Origin: Forficula auricularia
Taxonomy: Eukaryota; Arthropoda; Insecta; Dermaptera; Forficulidae
Length of the DNA: 64,000 nucleotides
Assembly (NCBI GenBank): GCA_024734495.1
Contig: JALMQS010000912.1
Coordinates: forward strand, 1 to 64,000
Reading direction: 5' to 3'
Positions within the stretch are counted from its first letter, which is position 1; every line of letters begins with the position of its first letter. A program made the position numbers and the translations under genes. A model generated the notes under the pieces. It saw only the letters and a program-made list of their open reading frames with translations, was not told the DNA's origin and ran no database searches. Shown here in pieces: positions 33,830-45,500 of this stretch.

Positions 33830-34889
33830 ATTTTCATTTAAATTTATTTCATATTTTTCTTTATATCTTTCTCCATTACGACATATAGCAGTAGGATGGT
33901 ATCTGTTTGGCCATCCTAATTTTTCACATTTGTAACAGGGTGTCTTTATAACATATCTGTCATTAGGCTTTTTTTAATTTCTTTTCTATCTTTTTTTAAA
34001 TATTCTAAATCATATTTTCTAAGAATATTAATCAATTGGTCTGTATTTTTTATTTCTTCTTTATCAAGAATATCTTGTATATTTTGAGGTAAACCTATAA
34101 CAATGTGGTTTATTTTTGACACTTCTGAGATTGAAGGTTCAGCATCTAGTAAGAGACTTTCTTTTTTTAAACTGTAATCAATTATTGAACCATCTATATA
34201 CTTAAATTTGTAAGCATATCTAACTTCAGCCCAACCTCTTTTTGCATAAATCAATAAAAAAGATTTTGTCCATTTTGACCAATCGTTATCAGATATCTTT
34301 TTCAAGTTACTTCTATACCATTCTTTTGAATTGCCCTCTAAGAAGAATCTTATAATTTGTATCTTCATAATACTATCATATATTTTATGTCGTTCACATT
34401 CTATTTCAAAAAATTTTAACCATTCTGCTGCATTTTGTTGAATGCCATAAAATTTATTTAAGTTAAATTTTTTTTCGATATCTAATAATATGTTTTCTTT
34501 TCTTTTAATTTCTAAGTCCAGGTTATTGAGAGTATCAGTTTTATCCTCATCAATTCTGGATCTTATTGAAGAATCTAGACTTCCTTCAGTTGATTCTTCC
34601 AAAAAAAATCTTTAAATATAAAATTATTGTCTTCATCTATATATAGTTTCTTAATCTCATCTGATAAAGTTATATTAACATTTCTGAAATGTCCCTCTTT
34701 GGACATGCTTTTAAACGCTGACTTGATTAAAGTAATTTGGCTTAGTTCTTTGTGTGATTTCTCACCTTGATGTTCTTCAGGAAATGCATAGACTAGATTA
34801 TCCGATATTAATTTTATGCTTTTGATCGAATTCACCAAGGAACCTTCAATCTCTTCTTTTTTTAGATGTATCCTTACTTTAGTCGGCAT
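33830..34889 (-). pseudogene. Gypsy gag with variant zinc knuckle
   Basis: It starts MPTKVRIHLKKEEIEG at 34889. The frame changes in a T8 run at about 34605. The capsid-like domain follows (AAEWLKFFEIECERHK, NSKEWYRSNLKK, WSKWTKSFLLIY). A second frame change in a poly-A run near 33968 leads to a knuckle reading CYKCEKLGW...RYHPTAIC, with C-x2-C-x9-H-x4-C spacing instead of the common C-x2-C-x4-H-x4-C. Gag would build the particle and bind element RNA. Confidence 0.75.
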
Positions 34890-34916
34890 CTTTTGGTGGT
34901 AGGAGAAAAATCGATT

Positions 34917-35228
34917 TGTAAGTTTCTTCTTAGGTAAATAAAAATCGAATTCTGAAATTGAATTTAGTTTTAATAGGTTATGATACAAAATGTACATTAA
35001 TATATTACAAATTATATACAAATTAAATACAGGTCAAATATTTGAACAATACCTGAAATTGAATTTAGAATCGATTTTTCAGGTCCTTTATTATCTCTTA
35101 TTAATAATTATAATTTTTGATTTATTAAGTTACACGTCAGCTGAGATTGATGTCAAGTCATTGGGACTGGTTGGCTGGCTGGCTGGTTTGTGCTGTCTCG
35201 AGTTTGACGCGCAGTTTTCAAACTTAAA
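34917..35228 (-). mobile_element. Gypsy 5' LTR
   Basis: Matches 30323-30634 nearly base for base. The duplication AATA (30319-30322 and 35229-35232) flanks the whole element. The undisturbed site GTAAATAAATATATATAAAG exists at about 38055-38075 in the other LTR of the host element. A primer-binding site just inside (AATCGATTTTTCTCC on the minus strand) was not matched to a tRNA. Confidence 0.85.
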
Positions 35229-35363
35229 AATATATATAAAGAAGTGAATGTGTGTTATTGTTTATTTCACCCCTATGAGCGAAGAGGGTGAAACCCGCGC
35301 CTTCTACAAGTGGAGGCCTGTCCAAGATAAATCGTAGGGGGTGAAACCCCGCCGCCCCCTACA
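35229..35363 (+). mobile_element. 5' LTR of gag-only element, second part
   Basis: Continues the LTR after the Gypsy insertion and ends CCGCCGCCCCCTACA, identical to the end of the 3' LTR. TGGGTGCTCGCGTCCGGGAT follows after two bases and is a plausible primer-binding site. Confidence 0.8.
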
Positions 35364-35490
35364 AATGGGTGCTCGCGTCCGGGATGAATCATAAAAAGTT
35401 TATCTTACCGGAGACGATTTGATGACGAAATGACGGAACGTGACGTGGAATCTTGTTGATATTCTGGTGAAAAAATTGTGCCCTAGAAGA

Positions 35491-36861
35491 ATGAAGAATC
35501 TTGGCCAGCATGTCAATATCGAGAGAAACTTGACAGACTTCGATTTTGAGGACGTCAAAAAGCTTTTTAAACTTATTTTTGACGAAGAAGGCAATCGACA
35601 CACGAGGCGAAAATTGAAGCTTTTCGAAGGCTTTAATTTTGACTCTTTTAGTCGAGAGCGCAAAGCAAAAGCCGTTTGCAGTGACTTCTCTCAATCGGAC
35701 CTGGTAATTATCTCTTCGATATTAGGCTTGCCCACAGACTCTGACAAGAAGTGTCTTGCCAGAAATCTCGTGGTAAGCTTGTCCGATTTTGGCCATCTGA
35801 AAAGGGTGCACGGGACTTCATCAAAAGACACGCGCGTGGACGACGGACAACCAGCTAAACAGCTGGGGGGAGATGAATTCTCTCGGAGCTTCTGCGAAGC
35901 CAGGAATTCGATTGAAAAGTTCGACGGAACGGGGAGCATTTCAATCGAACAGTGGATCAAAGAGATTCAGGATTTAGTTGAAGAATCCGGATGGGGTTCG
36001 ACGGAACTATTTTTTCTGGTGAAGATGTCGCTAGCAGGCTATGCGAAAGATTATATTCAAAGCGAAAGAGGTTTGACTTCTTGGAGTTTGCTCGAAACAG
36101 CTCTGAAAGAGGAATTCTCGCAAAAAGATGAAAAAGACGACGAGGACGACGACGACGATGTTGAACAAAGCAAAGAGGATTGCTTTGTCCATAGCGAGGT
36201 CTACGAAGAAGATGTTTCATTTTGCGAGAAAGTTCCCTTTCAGGACGCCAACGAGGACGACGCCGATGACGACGGCAACGAGGAGAGGTTCAAAGAAGAA
36301 ATCGCCGATGTCGATTTGGATGAAGACGAAGATGCTGACGAGGAGGATGTAATTGATTTGGGTGAAAATCATGTGAAAGAAATTGCCTACTTGGCGGATG
36401 TGGCGAAAGAAGAATTTGAAGAATTAAAGCCGAGGAATATACTTGAAAAAGGTGAATTGTTTGAGGATGAGAGCCAAGACAGAGAAATAGAAAAAAACAA
36501 TTTAATTATGGATTTGCGAGAAGAAAGAAGAGTCAACAAAGAGATGAAAGAGTGCTCTTTGTTAGAAACAAGAGATAAAGAAAAAGATACGCAACGAAGG
36601 ATGAATAATAACCGCCCAGGTATAGCAACAAAAGGTGTGATCCAAAACGTGACGCATATTAGTGTAAGTGATATTTCAAAAATCATTTATAATAAACGCT
36701 GTTCGATAATCGAATTTGTGAAAAATATTGGTGAATATAAACTTTTGAAAAATAATTTCATTTTTGATCGAGGAAAGATGTCACGCAATTTTTGCGCCAG
36801 GTGCGCGGTTCGTGGGTTCACGGGTGTGTGTTTGTGCGTATGTGTGCGTACGTGTGTGTAA
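35491..36861 (+). CDS. Gag-like protein of a pol-less LTR element
   Basis: 456 residues from the first in-frame ATG; upstream in-frame codons from 35440 have no ATG. About residues 150-225 (FDGTGSISIEQWIKEIQDLV ... SWSLLETALKEEF) match the retrotransposon gag capsid pattern. Asp/Glu-rich stretches (KDEKDDEDDDDDVEQ and following) and a charged helical region come next. No zinc knuckle is seen and the C-terminus runs into a GT-repeat. It is the only frame between the LTRs, so pol must come from another element. It may assemble particles for trans mobilisation. Confidence 0.65.
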   Translation: MKNLGQHVNIERNLTDFDFEDVKKLFKLIFDEEGNRHTRRKLKLFEGFNFDSFSRERKAKAVCSDFSQSDLVIISSILGLPTDSDKKCLARNLVVSLSDFGHLKRVHGTSSKDTRVDDGQPAKQLGGDEFSRSFCEARNSIEKFDGTGSISIEQWIKEIQDLVEESGWGSTELFFLVKMSLAGYAKDYIQSERGLTSWSLLETALKEEFSQKDEKDDEDDDDDVEQSKEDCFVHSEVYEEDVSFCEKVPFQDANEDDADDDGNEERFKEEIADVDLDEDEDADEEDVIDLGENHVKEIAYLADVAKEEFEELKPRNILEKGELFEDESQDREIEKNNLIMDLREERRVNKEMKECSLLETRDKEKDTQRRMNNNRPGIATKGVIQNVTHISVSDISKIIYNKRCSIIEFVKNIGEYKLLKNNFIFDRGKMSRNFCARCAVRGFTGVCLCVCVRTCV

Positions 36862-37653
36862 ACAAGTGTTTTTGCAGCCCAGTGACCTTCCCGAAAAATT
36901 CCCACCCATAGTGAAGTGTGAGTGTTTATGTGTGAACACGTGCAGTTCTACACCCAAGAGAAAACGAACCCTACGAACAATACGAGACGTAGAACAATGA
37001 ATAAAGGTTTTCTTGAATAATTATTGTAGCTAGATTAAAATTTATAATTTAATTTAAATTATGAGGACGAAATTTTTGATTAAGATTGAAGTTTGAGCAA
37101 TCAATCGTTCTTAAATTTTTTTGGTTTTTGTTTAAAAAATTAGTTTGTTTTTAAGAAGTATAATTTTGTTTTGAACGTTGAATGTTTAATTTTAGATTTC
37201 AAATTTTGAAAGAGAGAAATTGTGTTCAGAGTTAAATAGGTGGATTTTGATAAAAGAATTTAATTTGAAGACGAGATATTCAATTTAAATTTAAATTTTT
37301 ATGATTATTAATTAAATTTAAATTAAACGTTGAAGAATTTAATTTTTGAATTGAAGGAATGAAACAATTTTAGATATAAGAGGAAGTCTAATACTTTATT
37401 ATTCTTATAGATGTGGAGATCATCATTTTTGTTAAAATGATCTTCTTTTAAAATTAAGTTACATATTATTTCTATATAATTATTATGTTTAAGACGTTGA
37501 AAATTGCTTTATGTGTTAAGAGTGATTTGATTTAGATTGTATCGAGTGATTTTTCATACGATTTTTGTGGACTTTTGTATAATTTGTTTTTCTATACAAG
37601 ATTAAGATTATTTTGTTTTAACGGGGCGTTAAAACTATCAGGATAGCCGAATT
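36862..37653. other. Non-coding internal part of gag-only element
   Basis: A GT-rich stretch is followed by about 600 bp of AT-rich sequence with no frame above background and no RT, RNase H or integrase motif. A clear polypurine tract before the 3' LTR was not found. Confidence 0.5.
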
Positions 37654-38197
37654 TGTGGGATTTGATTAATTAAGTGTTTAATTTAGTAATTCTTGATTTC
37701 TGTTTTATTAAGAACATATGTTTGACAGATGTCTCGGCTGGGCTTTCTGCCCTTGTGAAGGCCGCATTCTTTCTTTCTAGGAACCATGGTGCCCAGGCTA
37801 AAAGCTTTCGGTAATAAATAATATTATGACACTCATATGCATGTGCTTATGTGTGTGTGTTGCTGCTGAAGGAAAGTTGGTTGCAGCTGCATGGCAGTTA
37901 GTTGATTGAAAAACGAGTGATGGTCAAGATGACATGCTTATCGATGTGTTAGCTTGTCGATTTGATAGCAAGTGTACGATGTATTAATTAATTACGTGTA
38001 TTACGATGTTTTAACGACGACCCCTAGACACGAATCTGTATATAACCCCTTTTTGTAAATAAATATATATAAAGAAGTGAATGTGTGTTATTGTTTATTT
38101 CACCCCTATGAGCGAAGAGGGTGAAACCCGCGCCTTCTACAAGTGGAGGCCTGTCCAAGATAAATCGTAGGGGGGTGAAACCCCGCCGCCCCCTACA
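37654..38197 (+). mobile_element. 3' LTR of gag-only element
   Basis: 544 bp from TGTGGGATTTG to CCCCCTACA. It is the uninterrupted version of 29911-30322 plus 35229-35363. The middle (about 37785-37905) differs from the 5' LTR, while 37910-38065 is almost identical. A clear target duplication was not found. Confidence 0.8.
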
Positions 38198-38274
38198 TTA
38201 ATGATATTTGATCAATATTCATTATTCAAAAAAATATTTTTTCAAAACATATAATTACGGACAGCTAATAATCA

Positions 38275-38352
38275 CATCTCGAGACGCTCCCCGCCAGGTG
38301 CCGCAGCCCGGCCAGCGGTGCCGGGCACGTAAGAGCACGCCAGGTACTGCTC
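38275..38352. mobile_element. Helitron-like GC-rich end fragment
   Basis: TCTCGAGACGCTCCCCGCCA and GCCCGGCCAGCGGTGCCGGGC correspond to the end at 18690-18800. It lies directly before the next Helitron. Confidence 0.45.
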
Positions 38353-38353
38353 G

Positions 38354-39350
38354 TCTATATATATAAAATTAAGGTTTTGTCTGTACATTGCTCCAAATCA
38401 CGGGCAAATTTTGGTTGCACACGTTTCAAGCAAAGTTATGAACGAAAATACCCTCAAAAAATTCCTGTCTGTCTGTCTGTATATATGTCTGTCGGTTTCA
38501 GTGGTTTCCGAAAAGATGCTCACAATTCACGTAAATACCGCTGAAGGGATTATTATGAAATTTCATATTTACATCTGATGTTTTCTAACTTACGCTTTTT
38601 ATATAACGTTTTGATATTTTAACCCCAGAAAGGGGGTTGGGGGGGGGGGGCGCACTAATGAAGATTTTCAAATAACTCCTAAACTATTAACCCTACGACA
38701 AATTTTATGATAAACAAAGTTGTAGGGGATGTGATTTCTGACAACTTTTGTTTAAAAAATTTCCCCAAAAAAAGGGGGAGGGTGAAAAATGTAAATTCTT
38801 GCCCTTGGAGCAAACTCAACCAAATTTTGTATACATAATCTCTGGGCCTCTAGAGAGCTAGGAATGGAAAAACTAACCACCCAAAAGGGAGGAGGGTCAA
38901 AAAGTGAAAATTCTCTCTCTTGGGCCAAACTCAACCACATTTTGTATACATAATTAGTGTGTCACTAGAAGGCTCGAAATGCAAAAACTGGGTGCGGAGA
39001 GTGGGTGCGGGGGTGGGGTGAGGCGGAGTATGGTGGGGGTGCAGGGGGTGGTGAGGGGTGGAGTCCAGGGGGGCATAGTGTGGGTGGGGTCCAGGGGGCT
39101 AGGCGGGGGTGTGGTGCGCAGGGTTGGAGGGCACGGGGTGAGGTCCGGGGTGGATGGGGTGCGGGTCTGAGGTGGGTGGGGCGCGGGCGGGGTTTGAGAA
39201 CGGGTGCATGGTTCGGGGGGTTAGTGGGTTAGGGCGCGGAATGGAGTGTTGGGGTGGTGGTGGGGGTTGGCCATGGTGCGGGGGCGCTGAGTGGGTTTCG
39301 GTGTGGGGGGGGGGTCCAGGGGGCGTGCCCCCTGGCTAGCAAAGGGCTGC
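38354..39350 (+). mobile_element. Non-autonomous Helitron, 3' end truncated
   Basis: Starts TCTATATATATAAAATTAAG and GGTTTTGTCTGTACATTG like the complete copy at 52354. It shares CTAGAAGGCT and a G-rich 3' half but breaks off in TGGCTAGCAAAGGGCTGCCG, before the terminal CTAG. The G-rich frames (38979-39339) are repeat, not genes. Confidence 0.75.
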
Positions 39351-40000
39351 CGAGGTCTTTTATAAAAAAAATCTTAAAAAGTTTATTTTGAGTGCAAACA
39401 AATTGGCGAAATTTCACTCTGACTCAAAAAAAAAAAAAAATATTATATTCCCCAGATATATCAAATTTTATTTTATTTTTTGAAATTAAATTACATTGAC
39501 AAAGGGAAAAATTCCCCCTAAAAGTTTGGAGTTAAAATAAACGTTTTAAGTTTGCTTTTTTTTTTAAAAAAAATTGTATTTATTTATATTTAAAAAAACA
39601 AACAATCAATAAATCAATAACTTAATAATTTTAACCTATAAACATGAACACAAATATATATCATCTTAACAAAAAATCCCATTGATATTATATAAATATT
39701 TTCATTTGGTTTTTTTTGCCTATCTATGCCCAAAAAATGGAAAGAAACAATTCAGGAAAAATAAATATTAAAACATATCAGAGATTAAGGGTTGTTTAAT
39801 TTTCAAGAAAAGCATACAATATACACAACGGGAGAAGTACAAATAATTTCACAAGACACAAAGGTTGAATCTACTAGTAAATGACTGTTGGTCAATTGTT
39901 TCGAATTTAATTGTCTTGTAATTATCTGCAAACGTCATTTATGTGTGTGCCATTTCGGAGTTATATTTAATCTAGTTATTTAATATAGAAGCAAAAGGGC
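39351..40000. repeat. 3' flank of zinc-finger gene B
   Basis: AT-rich sequence. The part from 39670 is shared with the flanks of genes A and C (for example CTATGCCCAAAAAATGGAAAG, GACTGTTGGTCAATTG). 39400-39660 is also related to 54700-55000. Confidence 0.55.
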
Positions 40001-40007
40001 CAATTTT

Positions 40008-41008
40008 CTAGGTGTGGATTTTCAAATGCCTTTGAAAATTACTCTTATATGAGAATTGCTTGTCGCAGTGATCACAGACGAAAGGTTTTTCACCTGTATG
40101 AATACGTATATGAATTTTGAGAGCACTCTTTTGATTGAATCTTTTGTCGCAGTGATCACAGATGAAAGGTTTTTCGCCTGTATGAATAAGTAAATGGGTT
40201 TCTAGAGTACTCTTATGTGAGAATCTCTTGTCGCAGTGATCACAGATGAAAGGTTTTTTGCCTGTATGAATAAGTAAATGTTTTTCGAGACCACACTTTC
40301 GAAAGAATCGCTTGTCGCAGTGATCACAGAAGAAAGGTTTTTCGCCTGTATGAATACGTAAATGGATTTTGAGATAACTCTTAAGTGAGAATCTCTTGTC
40401 ACAGTGATCACAGACGAAAGGCTTTTCGCCTGGATGAATACGTAAATGGGTTTCGAGAACACTCTTTTGTGAGAATCGCATGTTGCATTGATCACAGACG
40501 AAATTCTTTTCGCCTGTATGAACAACTAAATGTCTTTTGAGATTATACTTTAATGAGAAACGTTTATTGCATTGATCACAGATGAAAGATTTTTCTTTAG
40601 AGTGATTCGCCAAAAGAGTGTTAATTTTATTTTCACCTGAGACTCTTTTGATACAATCATTACTCCTGTTGGGCTTACTATTAGAATGACTTCCCAGACA
40701 TTGATTAGTTTGTTTGGATTTAAATTCATCTGTATCATTAGGACAGGGTAAAGAACGTTTGACAACATGATATCGATTATGAACGGGCACTTTAGAAGCT
40801 TTCTCCTTCTGGGGAGTCATGGGAATAAGAGGTTCTGATTTGGTTTCAACACTGTATCTTTCATCGCGCATGTGACTTGTGAAGAGTACTTCTTCTGAAT
40901 GGCCTTCCTGAATATGGTTTTCGAAATCAGACAATCTTAGGAATCCAGACAAACATTCGTCACAGAAATAATCTCCAGTAAGATCTTTTTTAGTTAGACT
41001 CCTTTTAT
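40008..41008 (-). CDS. C2H2 zinc-finger gene B, main exon
   Basis: Acceptor TTTTTCCAG at 41009 and stop TAG at 40008. It begins with the atypical finger CDECLSGFLRLSDFENHIQE, a linker, then seven tandem C2H2 fingers, most with TGEKPF linkers, ending HLKIHT. Finger tips differ from gene A (for example RKCGLEKH, HKSTLETH), so DNA targets probably differ. The frame is open throughout. The first in-frame residues follow the splice, so the upstream CTG/TTG near 40952 should not be taken as a start. Probable nuclear DNA-binding regulator. Confidence 0.85.
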
Positions 41009-41315
41009 CTGGAAAAAAATAAATGTATTGATGAGATGAATTTAGAAAAAAATTTAATATTATGCAAAAAGTTTATTCTAGTTTTGTTATTTTTAATTGT
41101 GAAATCATTTAATATCGTATGATAAGTAGTAGGTGTGCAAAGGTATAAATTTTGAATTCATTGATCAATGAAAATTATTAGAAATTTGTTGAATGCCCTA
41201 ATGGTCTCCGAGGTGGAGGACAAAGGGAGAGAGGCCTATTTCCATCTAAATTGGAATTTGAAGAAAAGTTATAGAAGAATGCTTCCAAGGCTACCAATCA
41301 AATAAATGAACTTAC

Positions 41316-41459
41316 CATCAGTTGATGTATTTTCTCTCAATTGAAATTTCAATTTTATAATTAAATTTAATTTCCTATGTATACATTTCTTTTGGTGTTT
41401 GTTCAAGAAATCTTCACTAATGAACATAGTTCTACAATCACAGCACAAGAAATGTCGAC
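41316..41459 (-). CDS. C2H2 zinc-finger gene B, upstream exon
   Basis: 144 bases between acceptor TTTTTTCAG and donor GATG|GTAAGT. It encodes RHFLCCDCRTMFISEDFLNK and KKCIH, then a basic linker. Phase matches 41008. The start-codon exon was not identified. Confidence 0.65.
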
Positions 41460-41810
41460 CTGAAAAAAGATAATACTTTTTAGTTAGATATAAATGTTCA
41501 AGAACTCCATGGACACAAGCGAGGTGAAATCAAGTCAAAGTGAATTTAAATGAACCAATTCGGTCTTGTTTCAAATTAATTTTTTAGATATATTATAATG
41601 ATTCAAGAAACTTAACGTAAGTGAAGTTTATTATAATTGAAAAGTTTTTATTTTGCCGAAGGTAGGAGAAACAAAAAGGTTATTTATATTTAATCGGGAG
41701 TGCTGTTTGAGCTTTGGTCGAGGACGGACGTCTCCTGTCTGATCTGCTCGAGATAGCCTTTAACCTCCAATTCGGTGAGTTGTAATTTCTTATTTCAATA
41801 ATAATAAACA

Positions 41811-42560
41811 ATGAATAAAAACGAGCTGATCGAAATTCTGAAGGAATGGAAGGATGAGTTGATTCATGAATTAAATCGGAGTAATGAACAATTGAAAAGA
41901 GAAATAAATGAAATGATTGAAGGCAGAACTCTGAAATTGGAGGATAGATTGAATAAAATCGAGAGAGAAATAAAAAGTAAAAACATTATACTACATGGCC
42001 TAGAAGAAAAAGAATCGAATTTGGCTGACTTAGAAAGAAAAAGTGTCGAATTCATAAAAGGAAATATTCATGGCGAGTTTGATATGAATCAGGTGGATTA
42101 CTTGAGAAGAATAGGTCGTCCTCGAGAGGGAAAAGTTAGACCAATACTTATATCCTTGATCTCTACTCGCAATAAAAAAATTATAATGGAAAATAAAAAT
42201 AAAATAAAAAATCTTCCTCAATACGTGACAGAAGATATTCCAAAAAATATTCAGGAAATCAGAAAAAAATTGATTCCGGAAATGCTGAGGGCCAGAGAGA
42301 TGGGAAAATACGCAGTGATAAAGTACGATAAACTTATTGTGGATGAGTTTAGAAAAAAGAAAGAGACTAACTTTAAAAAGAGACCACTGCCTGTGTCCCC
42401 GTCAGAAGAGCCTAATATTAATATAAAAAAAGATAACGAATTGGGAAAAAAGAAAAAGGAAAATGAAGATGAAAAATCTGGAGGCTCAAGAGAAGAATGT
42501 AACTATTTTAGAAGAAGAGTAGGATCTCTTGGCAGTATTAATGCCAATAAAAAAGACTAG
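41811..42560 (+). CDS. LINE ORF1, coiled coil plus RRM-like protein
   Basis: 249 residues. 1-58 is a charged helical region with heptad-like spacing. About 58-165 (KNIILHGLEEKE, DYLRRIGRPREGKVRPILIS, YVTEDIPKNIQE) resembles the RRM-like core and C-terminal domain of L1 ORF1p. A Lys-rich tail follows. Such proteins trimerise and coat LINE RNA. Most RTE elements have no, or only a very short, ORF1, so its presence is notable. The ATG at 41811 follows the leader without earlier in-frame starts. Confidence 0.75.
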   Translation: MNKNELIEILKEWKDELIHELNRSNEQLKREINEMIEGRTLKLEDRLNKIEREIKSKNIILHGLEEKESNLADLERKSVEFIKGNIHGEFDMNQVDYLRRIGRPREGKVRPILISLISTRNKKIIMENKNKIKNLPQYVTEDIPKNIQEIRKKLIPEMLRAREMGKYAVIKYDKLIVDEFRKKKETNFKKRPLPVSPSEEPNINIKKDNELGKKKKENEDEKSGGSREECNYFRRRVGSLGSINANKKD

Positions 42561-42584
42561 GATTACGGGAGTGGGTCCTCGGCC

Positions 42585-45500
42585 GTGGAATTATCCAGCA
42601 GCACTCGCCACCATCCAGAACAGCTGGTCACTGAGGATGGTTTTGACCAAATCCTCCATAAAAATTATAAATATAACATACCAATCGATACCCAAATAAA
42701 AGGAACACAAAAAGTATTATTTAAAAATAAATTTACAATTAAAGAGAATTCTATTAATACTAATGAAAATATAAACAATATTCTAAGGAAAAATAAATAT
42801 GAAATGAAAAGGGATTATAATGTAAATAAGAATAAAAATACTAATACTAATTTAACCATTGGCTCTATAAACGTTAGAACACTAAAAGATGAAGAAAGTT
42901 TAATCGAATTAGAAAATGCTCTCGATAATTCAAATATAAATATCCTAGGAATCTCCGAAGTTAGAAGAATAGATGAAAAAATTATAATGAGAAATAAACG
43001 GATATTCTACCACTATGGAGAAATTCCAGGACAAGGGGGAGTGGGATTTTTAATAGACAACGATCTAAAGAGTAAAATTATTATGATAAGGAAATACTCT
43101 CCAAGAGTAATAGCATTGAAAATCCAATATTCGAGTAAAAGTACGTTAACGGTTCTACAAATTTACGCACCAACAAGCTACTCTGAAGAAGAGGTTTGTG
43201 AAGAATTTTACGAGAGATTATGCGATAGTATAAATGATAATAAAGCGACATACAAAAATAAATTGATAATTATGGGCGATTTTAACTCAAAAGTAGGAAA
43301 AAGATTGAAGGAAGAAAGTAGAATTATGGGCCCATATGGTTACGGAAATAGAAATGAAAGAGGGGAGAGACTATTAAACTTCTGCCAAGAGTATAATCTA
43401 AAAATTGTTAATACATTTTATAAGAAAAGAGCTGGGAAGAAGTGGACATGGCTCGCTCCTAACGGAAATACTAAAAGTGAAATAGACTTCATATTGACCC
43501 CAACCTTGAATATAATTAAAAAATTTGAAATTGATAATAAGTTTTTGTTCAATTCAGATCATAGACTTCTAAAAATAGAAATTAATAAGATGATATTTAA
43601 AAAGAGACCAAAAGCAGAGTGGAATAAGAATTATGATATCGTGATAAATAAATTAAATGACGAGATTTTGTCTGATATGAGTGGAGAAATATCCAAAAAC
43701 GAATTTAAAGATATTAACAAGGTTCAAGAACAGTATGACATAATTGAGAAGCATTTTAATATTATACAAAATAAGATATCCGAAAGGAAAGTGAAAAACT
43801 CGAAACTGTCTAATAATACAAAAGAATTGATAAAAAAGCGTAATAAATTAAAAATAAATAGAAATATAAAACGGAACCGAATTGAATACAATTTAATGTG
43901 TAAGCTAGTTAAATATAACATTAAGAAAGATTTAAAGATATATAATGACAATATTATTAAATCACTAATAGAGCCAAACGTTGCAATTAAAAAAATTAAA
44001 AAAAATATGTTTCCAAATAAAATTATAAATGCTTCCATGAAAGACGGAAAAGGAAAAATATTATATAATAGGGAAGAAATGAGTAAATTAGTGACGAATT
44101 ATTATAAAAGATTATATTCCAAAAATCAAACTTATTTAAATTTTAAAATGGAAGAATTCATAAATAATAATATACAAGATGAGATTCCTGAATTTATGGA
44201 ATCTGAAATTGAAAATGTAATAAAAAAGTTAAAAAACGACAAAGCCACAGGCATAGACGGTATAAAAAATGAAACTATAAAATATACAATGAAAACAACT
44301 AAAATATATTTAACAAAAATATTTAATAATATTTTAAAAACTAAAATTATACCAAGGCAGTGGAAAGAAAGTAATATTATTTTATTATTTAAGAAAGGAG
44401 ATAGAGGAGAGATTGGGAATTATAGACCATTGACGCTGTCATCCAATGTTTATAAAATATTTATGAATCTGTTAAAGAAAAGGATGCAAAACAAATTAAT
44501 TTTCAATCAACCAATTGAACAGGCTGGTTTCAGACCGGGTTTCTCGACGCATGACCAACTACAAAGTGTGAATCAGATAATTGAAAAGGCGATGGAATAC
44601 CAGTTTACAGTATATATAGCTCTATTGGACTACGAAAAGGCTTTTGACTCGTTAAACCAAGATTATATATTTCACGCATTGAAGAGTCAAGGCATGGATA
44701 TGGGCTATATTCTTTTGTTAAGAAACACCTACGAAGGATGTCAAGCTAGAATTCAGATGGAAGAATCTGGTCCTTTCTTTGACGTCGAAAGAGGAGTAAG
44801 ACAGGGAGACCCGCTATCACCTCTTTTGTTTAATTGTGCCTTGGAGCAAATATTTAGACAGTTGGATTGGCATCAAAAGAAATTCGGCTTAAACATTTAT
44901 GGAAGATATGTCAATAACTTGAGATTCGCTGATGATTTGATACTTATGGCGACGTCAGAGGAACAAATTACCGATATGATTAGAGATGTATGTAGAGAGA
45001 GTGAAGTGGCAGGTCTGAAAATTAATACTAGAAAATCTTTAATTATAACGAACGGTCCCAGTATAAATGTAAAGATGAAGGACGACTTACCACCAATACA
45101 AACTAAAGAAAATGCAATTTATTTGGGACAAGTCATATCGTTTAAGAATAAAATGGATCTCGAAATTAAAAGAAGAAAAAGTCAATCATGGAGCAAGTTC
45201 TGGGGATTAAAGTACATTTTTAAAAATAATGATATCTCTCTTCAGAATAAGATTAAAGTTTACAAAAGATGTATTATACCAATACTTATATATGGAGCCC
45301 AGACTTGGACAACTACAGCAAAAACTCTACTTATATTGGAGAGAACACAGAGGGCCATGATAAGATCGATTTTGAAGATAAAGAGAATGGATCGCATAAC
45401 AACAGAATCCATGTATAAAAGAACAGGGATCGAGGACCTGAGAATAATAATTAAAAGGTACAAATGGAATTGGGCGGGTCATCTGGTTAGGAGTCAAGAC

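Noticed and set aside
35440..35490. Upstream start for the gag-like frame
   Set aside because: The codon is GTG and no in-frame ATG precedes 35491; the ATG was preferred.
39005..39339. Gly/Val/Trp-rich frames in G-rich DNA, like 13174-13422 and 52953-53159
   Set aside because: All lie in the GC-rich 3' half of Helitrons; the composition explains the open frames.
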